Shown here piece by piece: positions 36,389-45,857 of a stretch of 64,000 nt of DNA (the stretch's first letter is position 1; every line of letters begins with the position of its first letter). The DNA is from Brenneria bubanii (GTDB lineage Bacteria > Pseudomonadota > Gammaproteobacteria > Enterobacterales > Enterobacteriaceae). Both the position numbers and the translations under genes were made by a program. Under the pieces are notes generated by a model that saw only the letters and a list, made by a program, of their open reading frames with translations, was not told where the DNA came from and did no database searches. The stretch is from NCBI RefSeq assembly GCF_022378355.1, contig NZ_JAKMAJ010000015.1, positions 62,001-126,000 of the forward strand, read 5' to 3'.

Positions 36389-36715
36389 TATTTATTTTCC
36401 TCATACACGCAATATGGCTTGGCGAATAACCCTTCAATTAACGCAGCGACTCGTCGATGGCTATTATTACGAACGAATATTTGGTTATTATCTGCGATAA
36501 AAAACGATATTTTCATACCTGATAGAGGCAAGTTGCGGCAAGACAATCAATATGCCGGCAACTTGCAAAAAAAACGGGGAAACATAGATTGATTTTAACC
36601 ATTATTCATAAAGCGAATTTTCATAAAAAGGATCTTCATTAAATTAAAAAAATCACCTATTCTTGCAGTAAAAATAGTAAATTTAGCCCGACCTGATTTT
36701 GGCGATTATCAGGAT

Positions 36716-36901
36716 TCATAGGCCGCACTCATTTTCTTTTCCGAATGGGGCATTATTCAGGCACAGTTCATTCCAATAGCTCTGGCGAATCAACCGACGG
36801 TAATGGCTATTCCGTTCTTGTTGATACCAGATAGACACTGCCTGTTTCGATACCATAAAGATATCCCATTGAGAGAATGACTTCCGATACGCCCGCATCA
36901 T
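36716..36901 (-). pseudogene. Possible frameshifted continuation of the small gene at 36807-36995
   Basis: The frame shifted by one base from the 62-residue ORF has no start with a ribosome site of its own. Its last part (QQERNSHYRRLIRQSYWNEL, then CLNNAPFGKENECGL) looks like ordinary protein sequence. It could be the displaced C-terminus of the small gene, or coincidence. Confidence 0.3.
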
Positions 36902-36995
36902 CCATTGGCGTTACGTCGAGCGGCTCCGACACCGTCAGTGTATTAATCCGGCAACGCAGTGATTCCGCTACGCGTTTAAACCAGCTGAATGTCAT
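36807..36995 (-). CDS. Small protein of unknown function, 62 residues
   Basis: It starts MTFSWFKRVAESLRCRIN and ends YLVSTRTE. GGAGAAAGGAAAT immediately precedes the ATG at 36995, a very good ribosome site. No signal peptide or membrane helix is seen. The overlapping frame at 36716-36901 continues with protein-like sequence (YRRLIRQSYWNELCL), so a longer gene may have been split by a frameshift near 36810-36850. I do not recognise the family. Confidence 0.5.
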   Translation of the reverse strand: MTFSWFKRVAESLRCRINTLTVSEPLDVTPMDDAGVSEVILSMGYLYGIETGSVYLVSTRTE

Positions 36996-37325
36996 ATTTC
37001 CTTTCTCCTTACGCACTCGTCGGTCGATTTATCTCCTCTTAGTTAACCGCATAATCAAAAAAAACAAAGTAAGTATTTATGCTTTTATTATTCGTAAGCC
37101 AGATAAGGTTTATTGCTCACCGCGCCGAAAAAATAAATCGCCTCGTCAGCAGGGCTATCGCTGTTGGATTTGATTAATGCCAACTCGCGCCGATTATGCC
37201 TTTTTTATCCAAGCATAGCTAAATTTAAACGTTTGTTTTAAATAAGCGTTCAAATACCATAATGACAATAATAATGATCTGCGATAGGCATATGACATGC
37301 CCTGGCGACTACGGGATAAAAAAAG

Positions 37326-38906
37326 ATGAATAAACGCATAATCCTCTCTTTACTGTTATTAATCAGCGCGGCCGCCAACGCCAAAAATGCAGTATCCACA
37401 CCGCAACGCGGCGGTTCGCTGAATTTCCTGGTGGAGCCGGAACCGCCGGTGCTGACGACATTGGTCAATACTGCGGGCCCCATACTGAAAGTGAACGCCA
37501 AGGTGATTGAGGGACTGCTGAGCTATGACTTCGATCTCAAGCCGATCCCGCAGTTGGCCACCCGTTGGGAAATCAGCCCGGACGGCAAGCGTTATACCTT
37601 TCATCTTCGTCACGGCGTTAAGTGGCACGACGGCGAAGATTTCACCTCCGCCGATGTCGCGTTTTCCATCCTCGCGGTAAAGAAATACAATTCCCGCGGT
37701 CAAGGCACCTTCGCCAGCGTCACCGACGTAAAAACCCCCGATCCCTTTACCGCCGTCGTCGAACTCTCTCAGCCGGCGCCCTATCTGATCAGCGCCTTTT
37801 CCGCCAATGAAGCGCCCATCGTGCCTCGTCATCTCTACGCAGGAACGGATATCCGCAGCAATCCGCATAATACCGCGCCCATCGGCACCGGTCCGTTCGT
37901 GTTCAAGCAGTGGGTGCGCGGCAGCCATATCATTTATCAACGTAACCCGAATTACTGGGATCGACCTAAACCCTATATCGATCAACTGATCGTCAAATTT
38001 ATTCCCGACGCGGCCAGCCGCACCATCGCCTTCGAAACCGGCGCGCTCGATTTGGGCAGCGAATCGCCGGTGCCGTTAAGCGAAATCGGCCGCATCAAGG
38101 ACAACCGCAAACTGGGCATCGAAACCGGCGGCTACGGCTACGGCCCCACCCAGACGCGTATCGAATTCAATTTGGACAATACCTATCTGAAGAACCTGAA
38201 AGTACGGCAGGCCATTGCGCACAGTATTAATCGGCAAGTGCTGCAAAACGTGGTGTGGTATGGCTATGCGGTCAACTCGCCGACGCCCGTTACGCCGGCG
38301 CTGGCGCAGTTCCACGATCACACGCCCTCCCCTTACGCCTTTGATATCAAACAGGCTGAGAAACTGCTGGACGAAGCCGGTTTTCCTCGTCAGGCAAACG
38401 GTATCCGTTTCCAGTTGACTCATGACTATATGCCGTACGGCGACGGCTTTAAACGCGTCGCGGAGTACATTAAGTCGGCGCTGGCCAAGGTGGGGATCGA
38501 CGTCGCCATCCGTTCACAGGATTTCGCCAGCTATATCAAACGCGTGTACAGCGATCGCGATTTTGATTTTACCAACCACTCCATTTCCAATTTGTTCGAC
38601 CCGGCGGTGGGCGTACAGCGTCTGTACTGGTCGCATGCGTTCAACCCCGGCGTGCCCTTCGGCAACGGCTCCCACTATAGCAACCCGGAGGTCGACCGCC
38701 TCCTGGAGCTGGCCGCGGTGGAGATCGACCCCGACAAGCGCGCCGAATTATATAAGGCCTTCCAGCGCATCGTCGCACGGGAACTGCCCGATTTAAACCT
38801 GTTGCAGCTCAAGCGGTTGACCATCTATAACCAGCGCGTTCACAACCATCTGACCGATATTCAAGGGGTTAATGGATCGCTGGCCGACGTTTGGCTGGAA
38901 CAATAG
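37326..38906 (+). CDS. ABC transporter substrate-binding protein, family 5 (peptide/nickel type)
   Basis: 526 residues. A signal peptide (MNKRIILSLLLLISAAANA) precedes an SBP_bac_5 fold: GGSLNFLVEPEPPVLTTLVN, PDGKRYTFHLRHGVKWHDGE, the conserved IGTGPFVFKQWVRGSHI and YQRNPNYWDRPKPYID. It begins a plus-strand unit with two permeases, a double ATPase, an SDR and a DadA-like oxidase. A peptide or an amino-acid conjugate is a reasonable ligand. Confidence 0.92.
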   Translation: MNKRIILSLLLLISAAANAKNAVSTPQRGGSLNFLVEPEPPVLTTLVNTAGPILKVNAKVIEGLLSYDFDLKPIPQLATRWEISPDGKRYTFHLRHGVKWHDGEDFTSADVAFSILAVKKYNSRGQGTFASVTDVKTPDPFTAVVELSQPAPYLISAFSANEAPIVPRHLYAGTDIRSNPHNTAPIGTGPFVFKQWVRGSHIIYQRNPNYWDRPKPYIDQLIVKFIPDAASRTIAFETGALDLGSESPVPLSEIGRIKDNRKLGIETGGYGYGPTQTRIEFNLDNTYLKNLKVRQAIAHSINRQVLQNVVWYGYAVNSPTPVTPALAQFHDHTPSPYAFDIKQAEKLLDEAGFPRQANGIRFQLTHDYMPYGDGFKRVAEYIKSALAKVGIDVAIRSQDFASYIKRVYSDRDFDFTNHSISNLFDPAVGVQRLYWSHAFNPGVPFGNGSHYSNPEVDRLLELAAVEIDPDKRAELYKAFQRIVARELPDLNLLQLKRLTIYNQRVHNHLTDIQGVNGSLADVWLEQ

Positions 38907-38951
38907 GTCAACCCAATATCCATCCCGCTGGGAAAACGCCAAAGGAAGATG

Positions 38952-39938
38952 ATGAGTAAACTTGCACGAACAGCGCGCGTCCTGCGACGCACGACGATCC
39001 ATGCGCTGCCGACCGCTATCGGCATCGTCATCGCGGTTTTTTTCCTGCTACAGCTGGTGCCCGGCGATGCCGTCGACGTGCTGGCCGCAGAGTCGGGCAG
39101 CGCCACCGTGGAAACCATGACCCAATTGCGCAATCAGTTCGGCCTCGACCAGCCGATTCTGCATCAGCTGTACCGCTATCTGCACAATCTGGCGCATTTC
39201 AGTCTGGGATTCTCGCCGCGCTACAACGCGCCGGTGACCGAGCTGATTCTGTCGCGCCTGCCGGGAACGCTGTTTCTGATGCTGGTTTCGCAGATCACCG
39301 CCGTCATCGTCGGCATCGCGCTGGGAACCATTATGGCCGTATGGGCGGGAAAATGGCCCGATCGTCTGCTCTCCCTGCTGGCCCTGTTGCTCTATTCCAC
39401 GCCCGGATTCTGGATCGGTCTGATGGCGCTCATCCTGTTCTCCGTTCACCTCGACTGGCTGCCGAGCGGCGGCAACGTCACCATCGGCGCCGATCTGAGC
39501 GGCTGGGACTACGTTCAGGATATGCTGTGGCATGCGGTGCTGCCGGTACTGGCGCTGAGCAGTTTCTTCATCGCTATTTACGCCCGGCTGACCCGCGCCG
39601 CCATGCTGGAAATCAACCGGCAGGATTTCGTGCGCACCGCACACGCCAAAGGCCTGACGCCGTTGAGAGTGACGCTGCGCCACATTCTGCGCTGCGCGCT
39701 GCTGCCGATCACCACGGTGGCCGGCATGCACTTCGGCAATCTGCTGGGCGGCGCGGCGGTAGTGGAAACCGTGTTCAGTTGGCCGGGGCTTGGTCGGCTG
39801 GCGCTGGACGCCGTACTGGCGCGCGATTTTAACGTACTGCTCGGCGTGCTGCTGCTATCCGCATTGCTGGTCATCGTCGCCAACGTGGTGGTTGACCTGC
39901 TGCAATCCTGGCTCGACCCGCGCATCAAGGTGCATTGA
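38952..39938 (+). CDS. ABC transporter permease, DppB type
   Basis: 328 residues with a first membrane helix (TAIGIVIAVFFLLQLVPGDA), the LAHFSLGFSPRYNAPV segment and the EAA loop (RTAHAKGLTPLRVTLRHILR). Two ATGs stand side by side (38949, 38952) after GGAAG; the second is better spaced. It forms the channel with the DppC-type protein whose gene starts one base after its stop. Confidence 0.94.
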   Translation: MSKLARTARVLRRTTIHALPTAIGIVIAVFFLLQLVPGDAVDVLAAESGSATVETMTQLRNQFGLDQPILHQLYRYLHNLAHFSLGFSPRYNAPVTELILSRLPGTLFLMLVSQITAVIVGIALGTIMAVWAGKWPDRLLSLLALLLYSTPGFWIGLMALILFSVHLDWLPSGGNVTIGADLSGWDYVQDMLWHAVLPVLALSSFFIAIYARLTRAAMLEINRQDFVRTAHAKGLTPLRVTLRHILRCALLPITTVAGMHFGNLLGGAAVVETVFSWPGLGRLALDAVLARDFNVLLGVLLLSALLVIVANVVVDLLQSWLDPRIKVH

Positions 39939-39939
39939 G

Positions 39940-40854
39940 ATGAAGAATTCACAACCCGCAGGGGCGACCGCCTCGACCGCCGGCATCGCGGCGCTGAAAG
40001 CAAAAACCGTTCGCCTGTCGCCGAAACTGCGCGCCTTTTTGCGCAACCCGGCAGGGATGGCCGGATTATCGCTGTTGTTGGTGGTGTTGTTGACGGCGCT
40101 GGCCGCGCCCTTTGCGTATCCCGACGACCCCCTTGATATGGTGGCGCAGCCGTTCCTGTGGCCCGGCCAGGATCCAGACTATCCGCTGGGAACCGATTCA
40201 CTGGGACGCGACGTCGCCGCCGGCGTGGTTCACGGCGCGCAGGTATCGTTGCTGATCGGCTTCTGTTCGGTACTGGTAAGCCTGCTGATCGGCACGCTGA
40301 TCGGCAGCCTGGCCGGCTATTTCGGTAGCCGCATCGATCACGTATTGGCGCACCTCACGGCGTTGTTTCAAACCTTCCCGACCTTCCTGTTGGTGGTGGT
40401 GCTGGTGGCTATCGGTCAGCCGTCGGTGGGGCTGATTTCCTGCGCTATCGGTATCGCGTCGTGGCCGACTATCGCCCGGCTGGTGCGCGCCGAATTCCGC
40501 ACGCTGCGCGAAAGCGACTTTGTGCTCGCCGCGCGCAGCCAGGGCTTCTCCAATCGGCGTATTATCCTGCAGGAGATGCTGCCCAACGCGCTGCCGTCGA
40601 TAATCGTTACGACGTCCGTCATGGTGGCTTCGGCCATTTTGATTGAGGCGGCGCTCTCTTTCCTCGGCTTTGGCGATCCCAACCGCGTCAGTTGGGGATC
40701 GATGATCGGCGCCGGACGCGAGTCCCTGCGCTCCGCCTGGTATCTGACCGCGCTCCCAGGCTGCGCGCTGGTGCTGACCGTACTGTCGCTCAATCTGGTG
40801 GGCGATGCGCTCAATGATGCGCTGAATCCGCGTCTGCGGGAGGAAAATGCATGA
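39940..40854 (+). CDS. ABC transporter permease, DppC type
   Basis: 304 residues from the ATG at 39940; the frame is open back to 39790 only as a shadow of the DppB gene. YPLGTDSLGRDVAAGVVHGA is the DppC motif and LAARSQGFSNRRIILQEMLP the EAA loop. Its stop overlaps the ATPase start (ATGA). Confidence 0.94.
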   Translation: MKNSQPAGATASTAGIAALKAKTVRLSPKLRAFLRNPAGMAGLSLLLVVLLTALAAPFAYPDDPLDMVAQPFLWPGQDPDYPLGTDSLGRDVAAGVVHGAQVSLLIGFCSVLVSLLIGTLIGSLAGYFGSRIDHVLAHLTALFQTFPTFLLVVVLVAIGQPSVGLISCAIGIASWPTIARLVRAEFRTLRESDFVLAARSQGFSNRRIILQEMLPNALPSIIVTTSVMVASAILIEAALSFLGFGDPNRVSWGSMIGAGRESLRSAWYLTALPGCALVLTVLSLNLVGDALNDALNPRLREENA

Positions 40855-42566
40855 CGCCGTTACTGGATATTCAGGATCTGCACGTCGCCTTCCCCGGCCA
40901 TCAGGCCGTCCGTGGCTTGAATTTAACCCTTTATGCCGGCGAAACGCTGGCGCTGGTGGGTGAATCAGGCTGCGGCAAGTCGGCAACCGCCCTATCGCTG
41001 ATGCGCCTGGTCGCCGAGCCCGGACGTGTTGATGGCCGAATCCTGTTTGCCGGACAAGATCTGCTGACGCTGCCCGCCGCCGATATGCGCCAGCTACGCG
41101 GCAACGCCATCTCGATGATTTTTCAGGAGCCGATGACCTCGCTCAACCCGGTGCTGACCATCGGGCAGCAGATTGGCGAAACCCTGCGCGTACACCAGTC
41201 GTTAACGCCGGCCGCCGTCCGCGCCAGAACCATTGAACTGCTCGATCTGGTTAAAATTCCCGAGCCGGCCCGCCGCATCGACGACTATCCGCACAACCTG
41301 TCAGGCGGCCAGCGCCAACGCGTGATGATCGCCATGGCCGTGGCCTGTCAGCCGCGTCTGCTGATTGCCGATGAACCGACGACCGCGCTGGACGTGACGA
41401 TTCAGGCTCAGATCCTTGAACTGCTCGACCGTCTGCGCCATGAGTTGTCGATGAGTCTGTTGCTGATCACCCACGATCTGGGACTGGTGGCGCGCTGGGC
41501 CGACCGGGTCGCCGTGATGTACGCCGGGCGCAAGGTGGAAGAAGCGCCGGCGGCGCGGCTGTTCGCCGCCCCCGCGCACCGCTATACGCAAGGACTGCTC
41601 GCCACCTCGCTGAGTATGGAACAGGATGCCCACTACCACGCCACCCGGCTGGCGGAAATCCGCCACGGGCCGGAAAACGACGAACCGACCTTCACCCTGT
41701 TCACGCCGCCGCCGCTGCCCACGCGCCCGCCGGACCGGACGGTTCGCCCGCTGCTGTCGCTAAAGGCGATCCGCACCGAGTACCCAACGGCGCGCGGCCC
41801 GGTCGCCGCCGTGGACGATGTCTCGCTGGATATCTTTCCCGGCGAGACGCTGGGGCTGGTGGGCGAATCCGGCTGCGGCAAATCCACGCTGTCGAAAACC
41901 ATTTTGCGCCTGCTGCCGTCGGCGCGGGGACAAATACTGCTGGATGGTCAGGACATTACCCGGCTTAACGAGTCGCAGCTAAGGCCGCTGCGCCGTCAGG
42001 TGCAAATGATCTTTCAGGATCCCTATGCCTCGCTCAATCCACGTCATGACATCGGCCATATTCTCGAAATACCGTTGATCGTACATAACATTGGCGATAA
42101 AGCCGAACGACGGCGCTTAATCCGGCAGATGGCCGACCGCGTCGGGCTGGCGCACAGCAGCCTATCGCGTTTACCGCATGAGTTTTCCGGCGGCCAGCGA
42201 CAGCGCATCGGTATCGCCAGGGCGCTGATCGTGCGGCCGAAGCTGGTGATCTGCGATGAGCCGGTCTCCGCCCTCGACGTATCGATACAGGCTCAAATCC
42301 TCAACCTGCTGGTTGAGCTGAAAAATGACATGGGGCTGTCTCTGCTCTTCATTTCCCACGATTTGGCGGTGGTGCGCTACATCGCCGACCGGGTGATGGT
42401 CATGCAGCGAGGACGCTGCGTGGAAAGCGGCGATCACCGCCAAATCTGGCGGCAGCCGCAGCATCCCTACACCCGTTCGCTGATCGACGCGGCGCCGGGC
42501 GGACAACCGCCCCATCCGCGCGGCGACAGATTATCGCCGATTAATCCACCGGAGTTTGCGCGATGA
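40851..42566 (+). CDS. Fused double ATP-binding protein (DppD-DppF in one chain, GsiA-like)
   Basis: 571 residues with two complete ATPase halves. The first (about 1-265) has [54 protein letters not shown]. The second (about 300-565) has [54 protein letters not shown]. GsiA and YejF are the E. coli proteins built this way. The single chain serves both ATPase sites of the importer encoded from 37326. GGGAGGAAA precedes the ATG, and the stop overlaps the SDR start (ATGA). Confidence 0.95.
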   Translation: MTPLLDIQDLHVAFPGHQAVRGLNLTLYAGETLALVGESGCGKSATALSLMRLVAEPGRVDGRILFAGQDLLTLPAADMRQLRGNAISMIFQEPMTSLNPVLTIGQQIGETLRVHQSLTPAAVRARTIELLDLVKIPEPARRIDDYPHNLSGGQRQRVMIAMAVACQPRLLIADEPTTALDVTIQAQILELLDRLRHELSMSLLLITHDLGLVARWADRVAVMYAGRKVEEAPAARLFAAPAHRYTQGLLATSLSMEQDAHYHATRLAEIRHGPENDEPTFTLFTPPPLPTRPPDRTVRPLLSLKAIRTEYPTARGPVAAVDDVSLDIFPGETLGLVGESGCGKSTLSKTILRLLPSARGQILLDGQDITRLNESQLRPLRRQVQMIFQDPYASLNPRHDIGHILEIPLIVHNIGDKAERRRLIRQMADRVGLAHSSLSRLPHEFSGGQRQRIGIARALIVRPKLVICDEPVSALDVSIQAQILNLLVELKNDMGLSLLFISHDLAVVRYIADRVMVMQRGRCVESGDHRQIWRQPQHPYTRSLIDAAPGGQPPHPRGDRLSPINPPEFAR

Positions 42567-43342
42567 ATTTAGGCATAGAAGGTAAAAAAGCGCTGGTCTG
42601 GGGCGGCAATCGCGGACTGGGTAAAGCCGCGGCACTGCAACTGGCGCGCGAAGGCGCGCAGGTGACGTTGCTGGCCAGAACGGCATCCAGTTTGCAGCAG
42701 GCGCGGCAGGAAATCGAGCGGCTCAGTGGGTTAACGCCGGCGGCGCTGGTGGCCGATATCACCACGGAACAGGGACGTATGGCCGCCATGGCGGTTTGTC
42801 CGCAGCCCGATATACTGATAAACAACGCCAGCGGCCCCGCTCCCGGCGACTTTCGCCAGTGGGATCGCCAACAGTGGCTGGCGGCGCTTGACAGCATGAT
42901 GCTCGGCCCGATCGAGATGATGCGCCTGACCATCGACGGCATGACGGCGCGCGGTTTCGGCCGTATCGTCAATATTACGTCGCGCAGCGTCAAAATTCCG
43001 CAATTGGAGCTGGGCTTGTCCAATAGCGCCCGATCCGGCCTCACCGGCTTTGTCGCCGGGCTGTCCCGCACCCTGGTCCGGCATAATGTCACCATCAATA
43101 ATATTTTACCCGGCATCTTCGCCACCGAAGGGCAGTGGCGACACATTCAATCGCTGGCGGAACAAACCGGCCGCGATCCCGCACATCTCCAACAGGCGCG
43201 CGCCGCCGCCAATCCGGCCGGACGCTATGGCGATCCGGAAGAGTTCGGCGCCGCCTGCGCCTTTCTGTGTTCTCGTCAGGCCGCTTTTATTACCGGACAA
43301 AATTTGCTTATCGACGGCGGCAGCTACCCCGGCACCTTTTAA
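42563..43342 (+). CDS. Short-chain dehydrogenase/reductase-fold protein lacking the Tyr-Lys pair
   Basis: 259 residues. The nucleotide motif is GGNRGLGKAAALQLAREGAQ and the NAG-type motif is NNASGPAPGDF; the C-terminus FITGQNLLIDGGSYPG is usual. The catalytic YxxxK of classical SDRs is replaced by SNSAR (in ELGLSNSARSGL), that is Tyr to Ser and Lys to Arg. It may therefore not be an oxidoreductase in the ordinary sense. It is coupled to the transporter ATPase gene and precedes the DadA-like oxidase. A second SDR with the same change lies at 49111. Confidence 0.88.
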   Translation: MNLGIEGKKALVWGGNRGLGKAAALQLAREGAQVTLLARTASSLQQARQEIERLSGLTPAALVADITTEQGRMAAMAVCPQPDILINNASGPAPGDFRQWDRQQWLAALDSMMLGPIEMMRLTIDGMTARGFGRIVNITSRSVKIPQLELGLSNSARSGLTGFVAGLSRTLVRHNVTINNILPGIFATEGQWRHIQSLAEQTGRDPAHLQQARAAANPAGRYGDPEEFGAACAFLCSRQAAFITGQNLLIDGGSYPGTF

Positions 43343-43403
43343 CCACGGCGTATGCGGCCGAATAACGCTGACCTTTTATTGCGTATCAGACAGGAAAATA
43401 ACG

Positions 43404-44681
43404 ATGAAAGTAATGGTTCTCGGCGCCGGGGTGATCGGCGTGACCACAGCCTGGTATCTGCACCGACAGGGATTCGAGGTTGAGCTTATCGATCGGCAGC
43501 CCGGACCGGGGCTGGAAGCCACCTTTGCCAACGCCGGCGGCGTATGTCCGGGCTTTAGCGGCCCCTGGGCCGCGCCCGGAATGATGAGCAAAGCGCTGCG
43601 CTGGCTATTGGAGCCGCAAGCGCCATTGAAATGGCGGCCTCGTCTCGACGCCGATCAGTGGCGCTGGCTGTGGCGCTTCGCCCGAGAATGTCGGCTCGAC
43701 CGTTACCAGGCAAACAAGACGCGGATGCAGCGCATCGCGCATTACAGCCAACGCTGCCTGAAGGAACTGCGCGAGGAAACCGGCATTCACTACAACCAGC
43801 AAGCGCTGGGCGTGCTGCAACTGTTCAGCACCCCGCAGGAGTTGGCGATGGCCGATCAGGCATCGCGCGTACTGACGAGTTTCGGCGTCGAACACCGTAT
43901 CGTCGACGCCGACGGCGTCAGAGCAATCGAACCGGCGCTGGCGCAGGCGACCCTGACGCTGACCGGCGGGCTGCACCTGCCGGGAGACGAAACCGGCGAC
44001 TGCGCCCTATTCACGCGTGAACTGGCGCAACGCCTGCAACAGCAAGGCGTGCGCTTCCATTTCGACACCACCATCGCCAGCCTGATTCAGGAAGGCGGTC
44101 AGCAGCGCATTGTCGGCGTCGAAACCGACCGCGGCCCGATCACGGCAGACGCGGTGGTTGTCGCTCTGGGCTGCAACGCCGCGCGGCTGCTAAGACCGTT
44201 ATCGATCCGCTTACCCATCTACCCGGTCAAAGGCTATTCCGTCACGCTGGATATCGACAATACCGATGCGGCGCCGCACTCTTCGGTGATGCTTGAATCG
44301 CGTAAGGTGATGATCACCCGGCTGGGCGACCGACTGCGCGTGGCCGGTATCGCTGAAGTGGCCGATTATTCCACCCGTCTGAACGGCAAATCATGCGCTT
44401 TCGTCGCCGACACCGCCAGAGCGTTATTTCCCAACGCCGGCGATTATCAGCATCTCGAGCCATGGTGCGGTCTGCGCCCGATGACGCCGGACGGTCCCGG
44501 CTATGTCGGCGCCACCCCGTTCGCCGGGTTGTTTCTGGCCTGCGGTCAGGGCTCCAGCGGCTGGACCCAGGCGGCGGGCGTCGGACGACTGGTCGCGGAT
44601 GCAGTGGCCGGGCGCCCGGCGGATATCGATCTGGACGGATTCACCCTGCAGCGCCATCGGCGACGCGCAGATGGCCGCTAG
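43404..44681 (+). CDS. FAD-dependent D-amino-acid dehydrogenase-like oxidoreductase (DadA family)
   Basis: 425 residues from the ATG at 43404 (AGGAA upstream); the frame is open from 43050 but overlaps the SDR gene there. The FAD motif is MVLGAGVIGVTTAWYLHRQG, followed by LEATFANAGGVCPGFSGPWA, very like DadA, and the C-terminal GLRPMTPDGPGYVG and GQGSSGWTQAAGVGRLVAD. DadA removes the amino group of D-amino acids and passes electrons to the respiratory chain. In this unit it would oxidise an amine or D-amino acid derived from the imported compound. Its stop shares the CTAG at 44678-44681 with the convergent DapA-like gene. Confidence 0.9.
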   Translation: MKVMVLGAGVIGVTTAWYLHRQGFEVELIDRQPGPGLEATFANAGGVCPGFSGPWAAPGMMSKALRWLLEPQAPLKWRPRLDADQWRWLWRFARECRLDRYQANKTRMQRIAHYSQRCLKELREETGIHYNQQALGVLQLFSTPQELAMADQASRVLTSFGVEHRIVDADGVRAIEPALAQATLTLTGGLHLPGDETGDCALFTRELAQRLQQQGVRFHFDTTIASLIQEGGQQRIVGVETDRGPITADAVVVALGCNAARLLRPLSIRLPIYPVKGYSVTLDIDNTDAAPHSSVMLESRKVMITRLGDRLRVAGIAEVADYSTRLNGKSCAFVADTARALFPNAGDYQHLEPWCGLRPMTPDGPGYVGATPFAGLFLACGQGSSGWTQAAGVGRLVADAVAGRPADIDLDGFTLQRHRRRADGR

Positions 44682-45598
44682 AAAGCCGTCCAGCCATATT
44701 TTTCATCCAGCCCCAGTTGCTTCACTACATCGATGCCGCGCTGCAATGCGTCGCCCTGAAGGTTGCTCAGCGGACGACGCAAACTGCCTGCCGGCAGACC
44801 GACAGCCTTCATCAACGATTTTACCGCCACCGGATTAATGGCTGAATAAGTGTAGTGCAGCAGCGGCAACAGTTGCTGATAGGCGGTGCGAAAACGCGCC
44901 GCATCGCCCGGCTCCAGCCAGGGTCGTGAGATCTCGGCCAGTTCGGCGGGCGCTATATTGCCGGTCATATTCGCCGTGCCGTGCCCGCCCAGCGACATCG
45001 TGGGCACCACCAGCCCTAAATTCGGCGAATCGCAGCACATGACTGAGACGCGGGGGTTGCCTGCCAGAACCTGAGCCACCTGTCCTACTCGCGTCGTGGA
45101 TTCCTTGTGGATGACATAGTTGGGGTGTTCAAAAATACGCAACAGCGAATTCCAGTGCAGATCGGTTTTTACGCGCGGAGGATTATTATAGATTCCCAGC
45201 GGTAAATCCGTCGCATCCGCGATTTCCAGAAAATAGCGCTCAATATCATCTTCACCGGCGCAAATATAGGCCGGCGCCGCCAAAATCGCGCCATCGGCGC
45301 CCTGTTCCCTGGCGTAACGCACATAGTCAATGCTGCTGTCGGTATTATTTCCCGTGCAGCCGTAAAATATTTTCATATCGCCGGTTTTAAATTGCGCCGT
45401 ACGCCGGATAATTTCCTTGCGCTCTTCGGCGGAAAGCATGGAAACTTCCCCCGTCGATCCCATAATCAATACCGCCGACGTGCCATGACGTTGCTGAAAA
45501 TCCAATAAGGCACGAAACGCTTCATAATCTACTGAACCGTTCTCATTAAAAGGGGTAATAATCGCCACGAATGACCCGGTAATCAACTCGTTACTCAT
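44678..45598 (-). CDS. Dihydrodipicolinate synthase/N-acetylneuraminate lyase family protein
   Basis: 306 residues. The TIM-barrel family motifs are GSTGEVSMLS, the Tyr in LGIYNNPPRV and the Schiff-base Lys in YVIHKESTT. The family splits or joins pyruvate and an aldehyde: DapA, NanA, hydroxyproline-related and sugar acid lyases. GGGAGG is six bases before the ATG at 45598. It is convergent with the DadA-like gene; a TetR gene on the same strand lies upstream. As DadA can yield oxo acids and this family works on oxo acids, a shared pathway is possible, though transcription is opposite. Confidence 0.9.
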   Translation of the reverse strand: MSNELITGSFVAIITPFNENGSVDYEAFRALLDFQQRHGTSAVLIMGSTGEVSMLSAEERKEIIRRTAQFKTGDMKIFYGCTGNNTDSSIDYVRYAREQGADGAILAAPAYICAGEDDIERYFLEIADATDLPLGIYNNPPRVKTDLHWNSLLRIFEHPNYVIHKESTTRVGQVAQVLAGNPRVSVMCCDSPNLGLVVPTMSLGGHGTANMTGNIAPAELAEISRPWLEPGDAARFRTAYQQLLPLLHYTYSAINPVAVKSLMKAVGLPAGSLRRPLSNLQGDALQRGIDVVKQLGLDEKYGWTAF

Positions 45599-45703
45599 CG
45601 CTGCCTCCCATCTGCTCGTCATGCTTTAATTAGCACTCCCAATCAGCCGCTCGCTATCAGAAAACGGCCGGGCGAGAGTAGATCCAGAAAGTTTGTCGGC
45701 CGT

Positions 45704-45722
45704 CTGACCAGCCGTTGGTTAG
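45704..45722. promoter_or_regulatory. Candidate operator upstream of the DapA-like gene
   Basis: CTGACCAGCCGTTGGTTAG is a near-palindrome (CTGACCA against CTAACCA) in the 259-bp gap between the TetR gene and the DapA-like gene. Size and position fit a TetR-type operator. A T-rich stretch and likely promoter lie near it. Confidence 0.35.
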
Positions 45723-45857
45723 TCTGATTGTTGCCGCGGATTTGTCTGTTTTGCGGCGTTGGCGGACCTTTTTTTGTTAAAAAAAACAAGATTTTGCCCG
45801 GCGACCTGCCTTATTTAGCGTACAATTCATATAAAAAACGCATGGTTTGCCGCTACG

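Larger units (their letters stand above)
36389..37325. other. Intergenic region with one small gene candidate
   Basis: These 937 bp between the metQ-like gene (minus) and the binding-protein gene at 37326 (plus) are AT-rich. One small ORF with a strong ribosome site lies at 36807-36995 on the minus strand, with a second possible frame at 36716-36901. Nothing else is supported. Confidence 0.5.

Noticed and set aside
43050-43403. N-terminal extension of the DadA-like frame
   Set aside because: It reads through the SDR gene in another frame and has no ribosome site; the FAD motif begins right at the ATG at 43404.
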